Source: Mesotaenium endlicherianum
Lineage: Eukaryota > Streptophyta > Zygnematophyceae > Zygnematales > Mesotaeniaceae
Direction of reading: 5' to 3'
Assembly: GCA_009602735.1 (NCBI GenBank)
Contig: WELA01001563.1
Span: 88,870-117,344, forward strand
DNA length: 28,475 bases
The first letter of the stretch is position 1. Each line of letters opens with the position of its first letter. The position numbers and the translations under genes are program-made. The notes beneath the pieces are model-generated. The model worked only from the letters and a program-made list of their open reading frames with translations. It searched no databases and was not told the origin of the DNA. Shown here one piece after another: positions 19,861 through 28,475 of this stretch.

Positions 19861-22548
19861 CTACTTTCTCTTGCCGTCTCCCCCCTCAACTCCCTTTGAC
19901 TGTTTCTTCTCCTCCTTACGTGCTTCTCCATCCTTTCTTTCGTCATTGTCCTCCTCCTGCTCCTCCTCCTCCTCCTCCTCCTCCTCCTCTTCTTCTTCTT
20001 CGTCTTCATCTTCGTCCCCGTCCCCTTCTCCCTCCTCTTCATCATCGTAATCATTGTCGTCGTCATCATTGCCATTGCCATCCTCTTCTCTCTGTCCTCT
20101 CTCGCCGGCACGGCTTCCTACTTCCTTGTCCGCGTCCTCCTCTTCCTCCCCATCCTCCCCATCCTCCTCCTCTTCAAAGTCTCGTGTTCCTTTTCCCCTC
20201 CACGTTTGACCCCAAGCTTGCTGAATGCCCTGCTGACTACGAGGTCCACCTCCCTCTCGCTCTTCCTCTTCCTCTTCCTCTTCCCCTTCCTCCACCTCCT
20301 CGTCTTCTTCTTCCTCCTCCTCGTCTCTCTCCTCCTCATCCACCCCCTCCACATCCTCCCCGGCGCTTTTCCACTCCTCCCCTGACACCTGTCCAGAGGT
20401 CGCGCCAGCCGCCACATTCACCTGTCCGTCACGTTCTTTGTCGCCTTCTCTCTCCGCCAGCTCAGCGGCGGTCCTTACGCGCGCCACTAAGGCGCCCCAG
20501 GGGGGGACTGGCAAGCCCAAGAGTGCAAAGTCCCTGTCCAGGGGGGAGGGGGTGAAGCTCTTCCGACGGCGCAGCAGATACACCGTCGGATCGAGAGGGT
20601 GCTTGCGCACAAAGTCTGTGCAATCGTCTAAGAACTCGACAAAGCACGACAAGCGTCCGTAACCGCAGGATCGGAGGGCAGATGCCAGCGAGGCGCCGCC
20701 ACCCGCGCCGCCCGTGAAGTCCGCGTACCAGCCCTCGAGTTGGTCAGGCCACACGCCGCCCGGGTGGCAGATGAGGGCCCGCCACAACACGTGGCGCATC
20801 CCCGCCAGCGCCATCAGCACAGCTCTCTGGTTGAGCCTGCTGGGCACGAGCTGCACCCGCCTCGTCTGCACGCACTCTCTCCGTGCACATCACACAACCA
20901 CAGAGGGACCCCATCAGGACAGGTGTCAGGCGTCAGGTGGCAGATGCCAGGTGGCAGGTGGCAGGTGGCAGGTGCCAAGTGGCAGGTGCAAGGAGTCCCG
21001 GCACCAGCAGCGCAGGCAGCGCGCCACGACTTTGAGGGCGCAGGCGAGCAGAGAAGCAGGAGGATGAGCGCCGGCGCACACGGCCACATAAGCTACAGCG
21101 TGCCAGAGCCGAGGGAGGGTACAGCTATAGCACGCCAGGGGCGAGGGAGTAGACAAAGCAGCAGCCAGAGTAGCAGCAGCCAGCAGCAGCAGCCAGCAGC
21201 AGCAGCGGCAGCTAGAAGCAGCAGCAGCAGAACGAGCAAGCAGGCCCAGCTGCAGCAGGACCACCAAAGGAGGGGAGGGGATCTGCAATAGTGGGGTGGG
21301 GTGGNGTGGGGTGGGGGGGGGGGAGGGTCAAGAGGGCGGGAGGGCAGAGAGAGCGCCGCAAACCTTCCGGATCCCAGGCTCCACTATTCCAGGAAAGCCC
21401 TGCAAAATCCTTTGGGTCTCCTCCGCCTTGACGACGCCCCTCACGTTCTTCGGCGACAGGGGCGCGCCGGCCCGCGCCAGGTACACCTTGGCAAACTTCT
21501 CCAGCGGCACGCCACCTGTTGCGTGCGGGGGGGACCCCAGGATGAGCCGCAGCGAGTGCTCCAGGCGGGCCCTCGCAGCGATCCTGGCCTCCTCCTTCTT
21601 CGCCTCGCCACTCAGCTCCCGCGCGCTGCTAAACTGCGGGCGCTCGCGATTGCGCTCGCGCTCCGACGACCACGCCGGCGTGCGCGCCTCCGCGAGCTTC
21701 AGCTCGTTGGACCTCCTCCGGGTGAGCGCCGCCTCGGACCCCCCCCCCGGCGCCGCNGCCTCAGCTCCGGCGCCGCGCCGAGGTCCAGGTCGGTGCGAAG
21801 ACGGCCTCCCTCTTGCCCAGCGGGCGCGGCGCCGCCACCTGTCGCGCCCCCACTGGCGCCGTCGCCGCCCGGGAAGAGCACGCGCAAGCCCTCATCGCTG
21901 AGCTGGTAGTCCAGCTCAGCCAGGACCTCGCACAGCTGGCCGCCCATTTCGTCGTTGAGGCACTGGAAGAAGACACCTGGCGACATGCCGGGGTCGCCGC
22001 TGCCGCCCAGCTGGCCACCCTCGGCCCGGGCAGAGGCCGACAGCACCCTGTGAGCCGCCCCGGGGATCCCCGCGTGTGCGATCGCCACCGCCCGCCGATT
22101 GGCCCAGCTATTGCACAGCCACACGTGCAGGTCCTCTCCATCTCCCTCTCTTTGAACTCCTTCTCCCCGCCCCTCGCCCCCTCCCTCTCCTTCTCCCTCT
22201 CCCTCGCCCTCCCCGTCTCCCTCGCCCTCCCCCTCCCCCTCTCGCTGTCCCTCTCCCTCAACCTGAGGGCCACAAGCACTTCTAGGACTGGGCTCGACAA
22301 CATCAGGCAGCAGGTGGACCAGGGCGGCGGCACTTGGCACGCCCGCGGAGGCCAGATCCAGCAGAGCCCGGAAGCGCCGCTGGAAGAGGGCCTCGAGGGC
22401 GCCAAGTGTGCACCCGGCCTCCCCCTCAGCGGCCAGGATCAGCCGGATCTGAGAGCGCAGTCGCGCCATATGGAGCCTCGTGCTCATTCCTCCACTACCC
22501 TGCTGCTGCCCCTTCTGAGCCGAGCTCCCCTCCGTTCCCTTGTCCACA

Positions 22549-22580
<32 letters not shown>

Positions 22581-25500
22581 CCCCTCCTCCTCCTCCTCCC
22601 CCTCCCCCTCCTCTTCCTCCTCTTCCTCTTCCCCCCCTTCCTCCTCCTCTTCCTCCTCTTCACCGTCCTGCTCCTCTTCCGCCTCTTCCTCCTCAGAGTT
22701 AACCCCCGGCTTGCGTCTCACATCAGCCCCCGGACTGCCCTCGCCAGAGCCAGGCCTGCCCCGGCCCCTCCCTCCTTTGTAAGCTTCTAGTTCACCGCTG
22801 ATTCCCGTCTCTTCTGCCCCCTCGTGGTCTGCTCTCTCCTCATGCTCATCGTCCTCATCGTCATTCCCACCTTCCTTGTCCTTCTTGAGAGGCTCTCCAT
22901 CCTCTCGTCCCCCTCTGCCGCGCTCCTCCGCATCGTCGCCGCCCTCGTCCTTGTCACCCTCGTCCTCGCCCTCTTCCCACTCCTCCTCCTCCTCCTCCTC
23001 CTCCTCCTCCTCCTCCTCCTCCTCCCCCCCTTCGTCCTCATCCTCCACCTCCCCCTCCTCCTCATCCTCTCCCTCCTCTTCGTCGTCCTCCTCTTCGTCC
23101 TCCTCCTCCCCACCGTCGTCTTCCTCCTCCTCCTCCTCTTCCTCCTCCACCTCCTCCTCTTCCTCCTCCCCCTCCTCCTCCCCATCCTCCACCTGGCCGA
23201 GCACAATAAGCTCCTCGGCGCCAGGCTGGAGGCCGACCCAGAGCTCCCCCTCCTCCCCGCGGCGCGTCCTCACGATGTCTCGCATATCCTCCAGCAAGTG
23301 GGGCTGCAGCCGCCCCGAGGGGTACCCGTGCTCTGCCAGCAAGGCAGCCAGGGTCCCGTTCAGACGCGCGTCAAGCTCGAGCTTGAAGCACCTCAGGGGC
23401 ATGCGGCCGCCCCCCCAGGCCTCAGCGTTGTCCGCTAGCACATCGTACACGTGCGCGCGCAGCCCCGACAGGATGCCCGCCGCCCGCCGCCGGTTCCTCT
23501 CGCCGCCGGCCAGGAACACGTACGCCCGCAGCTCGCCGCCACCACCGCCGCCGCCGCCGCCTGTCGTCTCCCCCTCCCCCCCCGCGTGTCTCTTCCACCC
23601 GCCCGCGCACGTGCTTTCGCTCCCGCCCTCGCCCTCCCCGCTGTCCTTCTCCTGCTCCGCCGCCTGGCGCGCGTCAGGCTTTGCTGGGTCTGCCTGCAAC
23701 AGCCTTACCCCGGCGCCCGCTCCCCCTCCCGCCCCCGGCGCCGGCCTTGGCCTTGTCATTGCTCCCGGCCCCGACTCCGGTTCTGGCTCCAAATTTGGCT
23801 CCGGCGCCGGCCCCAGATAGGCCACGTAGGGAATGGCGTCAATAAGCCCCTGAGGCGTTGCAAACCCCGTCGACTGCAGGGGCCGCCAGAAGCGCGCCTC
23901 GTACGCGCCTTGGAACGCCGCCACCTGGAGCCCCGCCCTCAGCACCACCTGCAGCTTCCCCTCCCCCGCTGCTGCTGCTGCCGGTGACGGCAGCAGGGGG
24001 GGTCCAGCTGGCGGGCGCGGTGTCAGCAGCAGCACGGTGCGCACCTCCGTCTCCACGCGGGCGCGCCGCTCAGGCAGCAGGGTGCAGAAGCGTGCGAACT
24101 CCTCGAGCCAGGTGGCGGGCGACCAATCAGAGAGCGCCGGGTCCTCCGCGCCGTCCGCAAGGCGGATCCAGAGCTCCCCGTCAGTCTCGCCCCGGTACGT
24201 GGCGACGACGTCTGGCATGTCGGCCAGCAGGGGCTTCACGCCGGCTGTCCCCGACTTGTACCCGTGCTGCTTCAGCACGCGCGCCAGCTTGTCCCCCACG
24301 CGCTCGCCGAGCTCCAGTGTGAACGCGGCCTCCGAGAGGGGGGGCCCGTTTCCCACCTCCGCCAGAATCGCATACACAATCTTCCTCAGGCCCGAGCGAA
24401 TGCCCGCCACGCAGCGCATGTTCTTCTTGCTGTCCGTCAGGAATATGTACGTCTTGCCACCTGTCCTTCCGACGGCGCCCCCCCCCACCCCTGCTCCCCC
24501 TGCCCCCTCAACATACCGGCCCCCATCCCCGTGCCCTTCCCCGTCCCCCTCCCAACCCGTCGCCGCCTCTGCCGCTGCCGTCGTTGCCGTCATTTTCAGC
24601 CCGCGTTGCTGCTGCGGCACGTCGCCAGCTGCAAGCTCGCCACCTGTCTCTGCCCCAAGCTTTTCCCTCATCGACCCCGCCGACCACCCTGGCCCATAGC
24701 CCTCGTGAGCGACGTGGGGTATCGCGCGGACGAGCCCCTGCGGCATCGAGAACCCCGTCGAAGAGAAGGGCCGTCGGAAGTGGCACTCGTACGCGTGGCA
24801 GAATGCGCCCACCCGGAGGCCCGTGCTCTCAACAGCTGGCGAGCACAGGACGCTGCGGACCTCCGTCTGCAGCCGGGCCCGCTGCTCCAGGGGCAGGGCG
24901 CTGTAGCGCGCAAACTCGTCCAGCCAGGTGGACGATGACGTGGCACTGTCGCTGCCGCCCTCCCCCCCCGGGCCCTCGCCTAGCTCCTCTCCTGAGCCCA
25001 GCTCAACAGCACCAGCAGCAGAGGCAGCAGCAGGGGCGGCAGCAGCGGCTGCAGCAGGCGCCACCTGTCCGTCTGGCACAGCCGATGCATCTAATCGCTC
25101 TTCCTGCCCAGTCTTCCCGGTCAGGCCCTCGCCAGAATCAGCCTCCGCCACCTCCTCCTCCTCCTCCTCCTCCTCAATAATCGCCTTGCCAGTCGCCGCT
25201 GCCAACACCCGCCCCCCCTTCTTGCCCTTCCCCTTTCCCTTCTTGCCCTCGAGCTCCTCGTGCCCTGCCTCTCCCCCACCCCCTCCCCTTCCCCCTCCAC
25301 CCTCCTTTCCCCCTGCAGCAGCGGCACCACTGCCCGGCGCCCCCTTGTCACCTTGCCCTCCCTGCTCCTCAAAGTCAACCCCAACCCTGGCCTCAACCCC
25401 AGCCCCAACCTCAGCCTCTGCGTCTCTCTCGGCCTCTCCACCTCGGCCGCTCCCCAGATCCTGCGGCTCTTTGCGGTTCAGCTTCAAGGAGGCCAGGTCC

Positions 25501-26567
25501 ATCCAAGCACCCTCCTCCTCGCTAGCAGCACCAGCGGGACCAGCGGCAGCACCAGCGGCACCAGCGCCGGCGGCAACGGCAGCAGCAGCAGCGCCAACGA
25601 CGGCAGCAGCAGCAGCAACACCAACCGCACCCGCTCCAGCAGCTGCGGCAACATCGGCAGCAGTAACAGCGCCAGCAGCAGCAGCAGCAGCAGCAGGGGC
25701 AGGGCCCGTACCACTCGGGTGTCTCTCTCGCTCAGTCCATTCCGCAGCCCCAACGCTCTCTGCAGAAAGCGTACCCCTTCCCTCCCCCGCCTCGCTCTCC
25801 TCGCTCTCCTTACTCCCCTCGTGCGCCTCAGCCGCCAAAGCAGGCGGCGCCGGCAGCGGCGATTGCTCCGCTGTTGCTACCGCCCCCTCCAGCGGAGGGG
25901 TGCCAGGTGGCTGGGTCTGGGCGGAGCAAAGCATGTTCTTCTTGCGACAGCTGGGCGCGACAATCGCCCACTTCTTCACGTCGGGGTCCTCCTCGGCGCC
26001 CTCGGCCAGCCAGTACCTGCAGCTGCTCCCCTGCCGCCCGACTCTGACGATGTCCGGCATGTCGGCCAGCAGGGCGGCGAGACGGAGCTTGCGCGACGTG
26101 CGCCCGCCAAACTCCTGCCTCATGTCCTCCCGCGCGTATCCGCAGCGCGCGAGGACCGTCGGGAGCGGGACACCTGTCAGCCTCTCCAGCTCCGAGACAA
26201 ACTCCACCGCCGACATGCCCTCCTTCCAGCTGCCGCTGCACCTGCTGCTGCCACCGCTGCTGCTGCTGACACCGCCCCCCCCCCTCTCCCGCCAGCCACC
26301 GGGAAGGGAGTCTTTCACTGCCGCCCCCACCGCGCCCTCCTCATCTGCCGCTGTCTCCTCCACCTCAGCAGCTGCCGCAGACTTAGGTGCTGACTCAGGA
26401 GCTGGCATCAAAGGTGAGGAGATAAAGATAGGGTGGGCGGAGGATGAGGAGGGGGAGGGAGAGGAAGGGGAGGAAGGGGAGGAAGGGGAGGAAAGGGAAG
26501 AGGTTGTGGGGGCCCCGGCGTCCCCAGAGGCGGCGGCGGCGCTGGCGTTGGCGGCGGGGGAGGGGGA
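19861..26567 (-). CDS. Giant multi-LOTUS (OST-HTH-like) domain protein, 5' end missing
   Basis: The minus-strand gene has one very long exon (26567-21364), an intron (21363-20866, donor GTTTGC, acceptor GTGCAG) and a terminal exon (20865-19861, stop TAG). About nine winged-helix LOTUS-like units appear in order. B0 at 26219-25998 has FVSELERLTGVPLPTVL, ADMPDIV and RYWL. A1 at 24927-24700 has VGAFCHAYECHFRRPF and IPHVA. B1 is 24456-24160, A2 24112-23808, B2 23529-23229, A3 22466-22280, B3 22137-21868, A4 about 21567-21364 and B4 20865-20567. LOTUS domains of MARF1/TDRD5/TDRD7/Oskar bind G-rich or G-quadruplex RNA or DEAD-box helicases, so an RNA-regulatory role is inferred. Linkers are Ala/Gly-, Lys/Gly- and very Glu/Asp-rich; the tail is acidic and ends GKRK. 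The frame slips at a C-run and N near 21738-21757, probably a sequence error. No NYN nuclease or Tudor domain is visible. Domain naming rests on pattern recognition only. Confidence 0.65.
19945..20350 (-). repeat. CTC/CTT triplet tract coding the acidic tail of the LOTUS protein
   Basis: Plus-strand CTCCTCCTCTTC-type triplets code Glu/Asp runs on the minus strand in the frame of the terminal exon. The matching plus-strand frames (poly-Ser, poly-Pro, poly-Leu) are shadows. Confidence 0.8.
20866..21363 (-). other. Intron of the LOTUS-array gene
   Basis: Splicing joins PGIVEPGIRK to TRRVQLVPSRLNQRAV in phase 0, linking domain A4 to B4 in the register of the other A-B pairs. The intron contains a GGCAGGT tandem array (20934-20990), a CAG-rich stretch (about 21155-21240) and a single N in a G/T run at 21305. 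Confidence 0.7.
20934..20990. repeat. Tandem GGTGGCA array with CCAGGTGGC words
   Basis: The plus strand reads CAGGTGGCAGATGCCAGGTGGCA followed by further GGTGGCA units and a variant CCAAGTGGC. It is a local amplification of the word scattered through the window and lies in the LOTUS-gene intron. Confidence 0.85.
21738..21757. other. C-run and N with an apparent one-base frame slip in the LOTUS gene
   Basis: Ten C at 21739-21748 and an N at 21757 mark the place where the minus-strand frame ending in GAAPELR stops being protein-like. The neighbouring frame takes over (EAALTRRRSNELKLAEA and then domain A4). A base-count error near the N explains this more simply than an intron, since no donor/acceptor pair is evident. 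Confidence 0.7.
22545..23200 (-). repeat. CTC-rich triplet tract coding an acidic linker between domains B2 and A3
   Basis: The minus strand codes an almost pure Glu/Asp/Gly linker, interrupted near 22700-22880 by mixed sequence. A Glu/Gly-rich linker of the same style lies between A3 and B3 (about 22140-22265). The frame stays open throughout. Confidence 0.8.
24521..26427. repeat. First copy of a direct duplication of at least 1,907 bp
   Basis: This segment matches 26569-28475 at a constant offset of 2,048 bases, with no difference noticed by eye. It carries domain A1, the Ala-rich and Lys/Gly-rich linkers and domain B0 of the LOTUS protein. Confidence 0.95.
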
Positions 26568-26568
26568 N

Positions 26569-28475
26569 CCCCATCCCCGTGCCCTTCCCCGTCCCCCTCC
26601 CAACCCGTCGCCGCCTCTGCCGCTGCCGTCGTTGCCGTCATTTTCAGCCCGCGTTGCTGCTGCGGCACGTCGCCAGCTGCAAGCTCGCCACCTGTCTCTG
26701 CCCCAAGCTTTTCCCTCATCGACCCCGCCGACCACCCTGGCCCATAGCCCTCGTGAGCGACGTGGGGTATCGCGCGGACGAGCCCCTGCGGCATCGAGAA
26801 CCCCGTCGAAGAGAAGGGCCGTCGGAAGTGGCACTCGTACGCGTGGCAGAATGCGCCCACCCGGAGGCCCGTGCTCTCAACAGCTGGCGAGCACAGGACG
26901 CTGCGGACCTCCGTCTGCAGCCGGGCCCGCTGCTCCAGGGGCAGGGCGCTGTAGCGCGCAAACTCGTCCAGCCAGGTGGACGATGACGTGGCACTGTCGC
27001 TGCCGCCCTCCCCCCCCGGGCCCTCGCCTAGCTCCTCTCCTGAGCCCAGCTCAACAGCACCAGCAGCAGAGGCAGCAGCAGGGGCGGCAGCAGCGGCTGC
27101 AGCAGGCGCCACCTGTCCGTCTGGCACAGCCGATGCATCTAATCGCTCTTCCTGCCCAGTCTTCCCGGTCAGGCCCTCGCCAGAATCAGCCTCCGCCACC
27201 TCCTCCTCCTCCTCCTCCTCCTCAATAATCGCCTTGCCAGTCGCCGCTGCCAACACCCGCCCCCCCTTCTTGCCCTTCCCCTTTCCCTTCTTGCCCTCGA
27301 GCTCCTCGTGCCCTGCCTCTCCCCCACCCCCTCCCCTTCCCCCTCCACCCTCCTTTCCCCCTGCAGCAGCGGCACCACTGCCCGGCGCCCCCTTGTCACC
27401 TTGCCCTCCCTGCTCCTCAAAGTCAACCCCAACCCTGGCCTCAACCCCAGCCCCAACCTCAGCCTCTGCGTCTCTCTCGGCCTCTCCACCTCGGCCGCTC
27501 CCCAGATCCTGCGGCTCTTTGCGGTTCAGCTTCAAGGAGGCCAGGTCCATCCAAGCACCCTCCTCCTCGCTAGCAGCACCAGCGGGACCAGCGGCAGCAC
27601 CAGCGGCACCAGCGCCGGCGGCAACGGCAGCAGCAGCAGCGCCAACGACGGCAGCAGCAGCAGCAACACCAACCGCACCCGCTCCAGCAGCTGCGGCAAC
27701 ATCGGCAGCAGTAACAGCGCCAGCAGCAGCAGCAGCAGCAGCAGGGGCAGGGCCCGTACCACTCGGGTGTCTCTCTCGCTCAGTCCATTCCGCAGCCCCA
27801 ACGCTCTCTGCAGAAAGCGTACCCCTTCCCTCCCCCGCCTCGCTCTCCTCGCTCTCCTTACTCCCCTCGTGCGCCTCAGCCGCCAAAGCAGGCGGCGCCG
27901 GCAGCGGCGATTGCTCCGCTGTTGCTACCGCCCCCTCCAGCGGAGGGGTGCCAGGTGGCTGGGTCTGGGCGGAGCAAAGCATGTTCTTCTTGCGACAGCT
28001 GGGCGCGACAATCGCCCACTTCTTCACGTCGGGGTCCTCCTCGGCGCCCTCGGCCAGCCAGTACCTGCAGCTGCTCCCCTGCCGCCCGACTCTGACGATG
28101 TCCGGCATGTCGGCCAGCAGGGCGGCGAGACGGAGCTTGCGCGACGTGCGCCCGCCAAACTCCTGCCTCATGTCCTCCCGCGCGTATCCGCAGCGCGCGA
28201 GGACCGTCGGGAGCGGGACACCTGTCAGCCTCTCCAGCTCCGAGACAAACTCCACCGCCGACATGCCCTCCTTCCAGCTGCCGCTGCACCTGCTGCTGCC
28301 ACCGCTGCTGCTGCTGACACCGCCCCCCCCCCTCTCCCGCCAGCCACCGGGAAGGGAGTCTTTCACTGCCGCCCCCACCGCGCCCTCCTCATCTGCCGCT
28401 GTCTCCTCCACCTCAGCAGCTGCCGCAGACTTAGGTGCTGACTCAGGAGCTGGCATCAAAGGTGAGGAGATAAAG
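26569..28475 (-). repeat. Second copy of the duplication, beginning after a single N and running to the window end
   Basis: The copy starts directly after the N at 26568, which follows GGGGGAGGGGGA, and stops only because the window stops. The minus strand again codes the B0-to-A1 part of the LOTUS protein. Across the N this reading does not continue sensibly into the first copy: it runs into Pro-rich sequence. The apparent exactness and the N junction argue for an unmerged contig overlap and not a true tandem gene segment. Confidence 0.85.

Noticed and set aside
22876..23820. Plus-strand poly-Ser and poly-Leu frames
   Set aside because: They mirror the GAG/GAA acidic linker of the minus-strand gene; triplet repeats stay open in every frame.
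26569..26834. Start of the long minus-strand reading frame at the N-junction, MPLPTALLFDG
   Set aside because: The same bases in the first copy (24521-24786) are in a different frame from the LOTUS protein, so this N-terminus arises from joining the duplicate across the N.
24928..27228. Plus-strand open frame of 766 codons, Ser/Pro/Ala-rich
   Set aside because: It is the antisense of the LOTUS gene, kept open by GC-rich codons and triplet repeats, and it crosses the duplication junction with an N. It has no recognisable domain.
1..28475. tRNA, rRNA or organelle genes
   Set aside because: I looked for cloverleaf arms and conserved rRNA cores by eye and saw none that I could support.

Overview
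This is eukaryotic nuclear DNA. It has spliced genes with GT-AG introns (and one probable GC-AG intron), long low-complexity insertions, abundant microsatellites, and degenerate telomere-like words inside introns. Two proteins, N-myristoyltransferase and the fucokinase/GDP-fucose pyrophosphorylase type, resemble the land-plant versions most closely. Several donors read GTGCGT and coding exons are GC-rich. A green-lineage or other plant-like microalga is the best guess; the species cannot be named from sequence alone.

Layout. (1) 917-5992, minus strand: the 5' half of a plant-type FKGP gene in four exons (5992-5829, 4067-3331, 2071-1557, 1043-917). Introns hold GA repeats, palindromic TG/CA sequence and decayed copies of an exon boundary. 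(2) 5993-8794: divergent intergenic region with a four-copy 87-bp tandem repeat and a GGGACA/GACAGA array. (3) 8795-13728, plus strand: a six-exon J-domain protein with a Gly/Ser-rich linker and one transmembrane segment. The exons join in phase to 324 codons plus stop, and a 268-N gap lies inside one intron. (4) 13729-16014: AT-rich intergenic DNA with a possible retropepsin-like fragment. (5) 16015-17223, plus strand: an apparently intronless N-myristoyltransferase whose stop codon lies in the first unit of a 3' minisatellite. (6) 19861-26567, minus strand: a very large protein with about nine LOTUS/OST-HTH-like domains, mostly as repeated A-B pairs separated by acidic and Ala/Gly-rich linkers. 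(7) 26569-28475: an apparently exact copy of 24521-26427, starting right after a single N and running to the window end, most likely an assembly artefact.

The four genes do not form an operon-like unit. They suggest ordinary housekeeping (nucleotide-sugar salvage, protein lipidation, a membrane-tethered co-chaperone) plus one unusual multi-LOTUS protein, the best candidate here for something undescribed. Other noteworthy signals are a recurrent GCCAGGTGGC word that sits on splice acceptors, exon fragments or exon-like words repeated outside exons, and sequence gaps that fall almost only in G- or C-runs.
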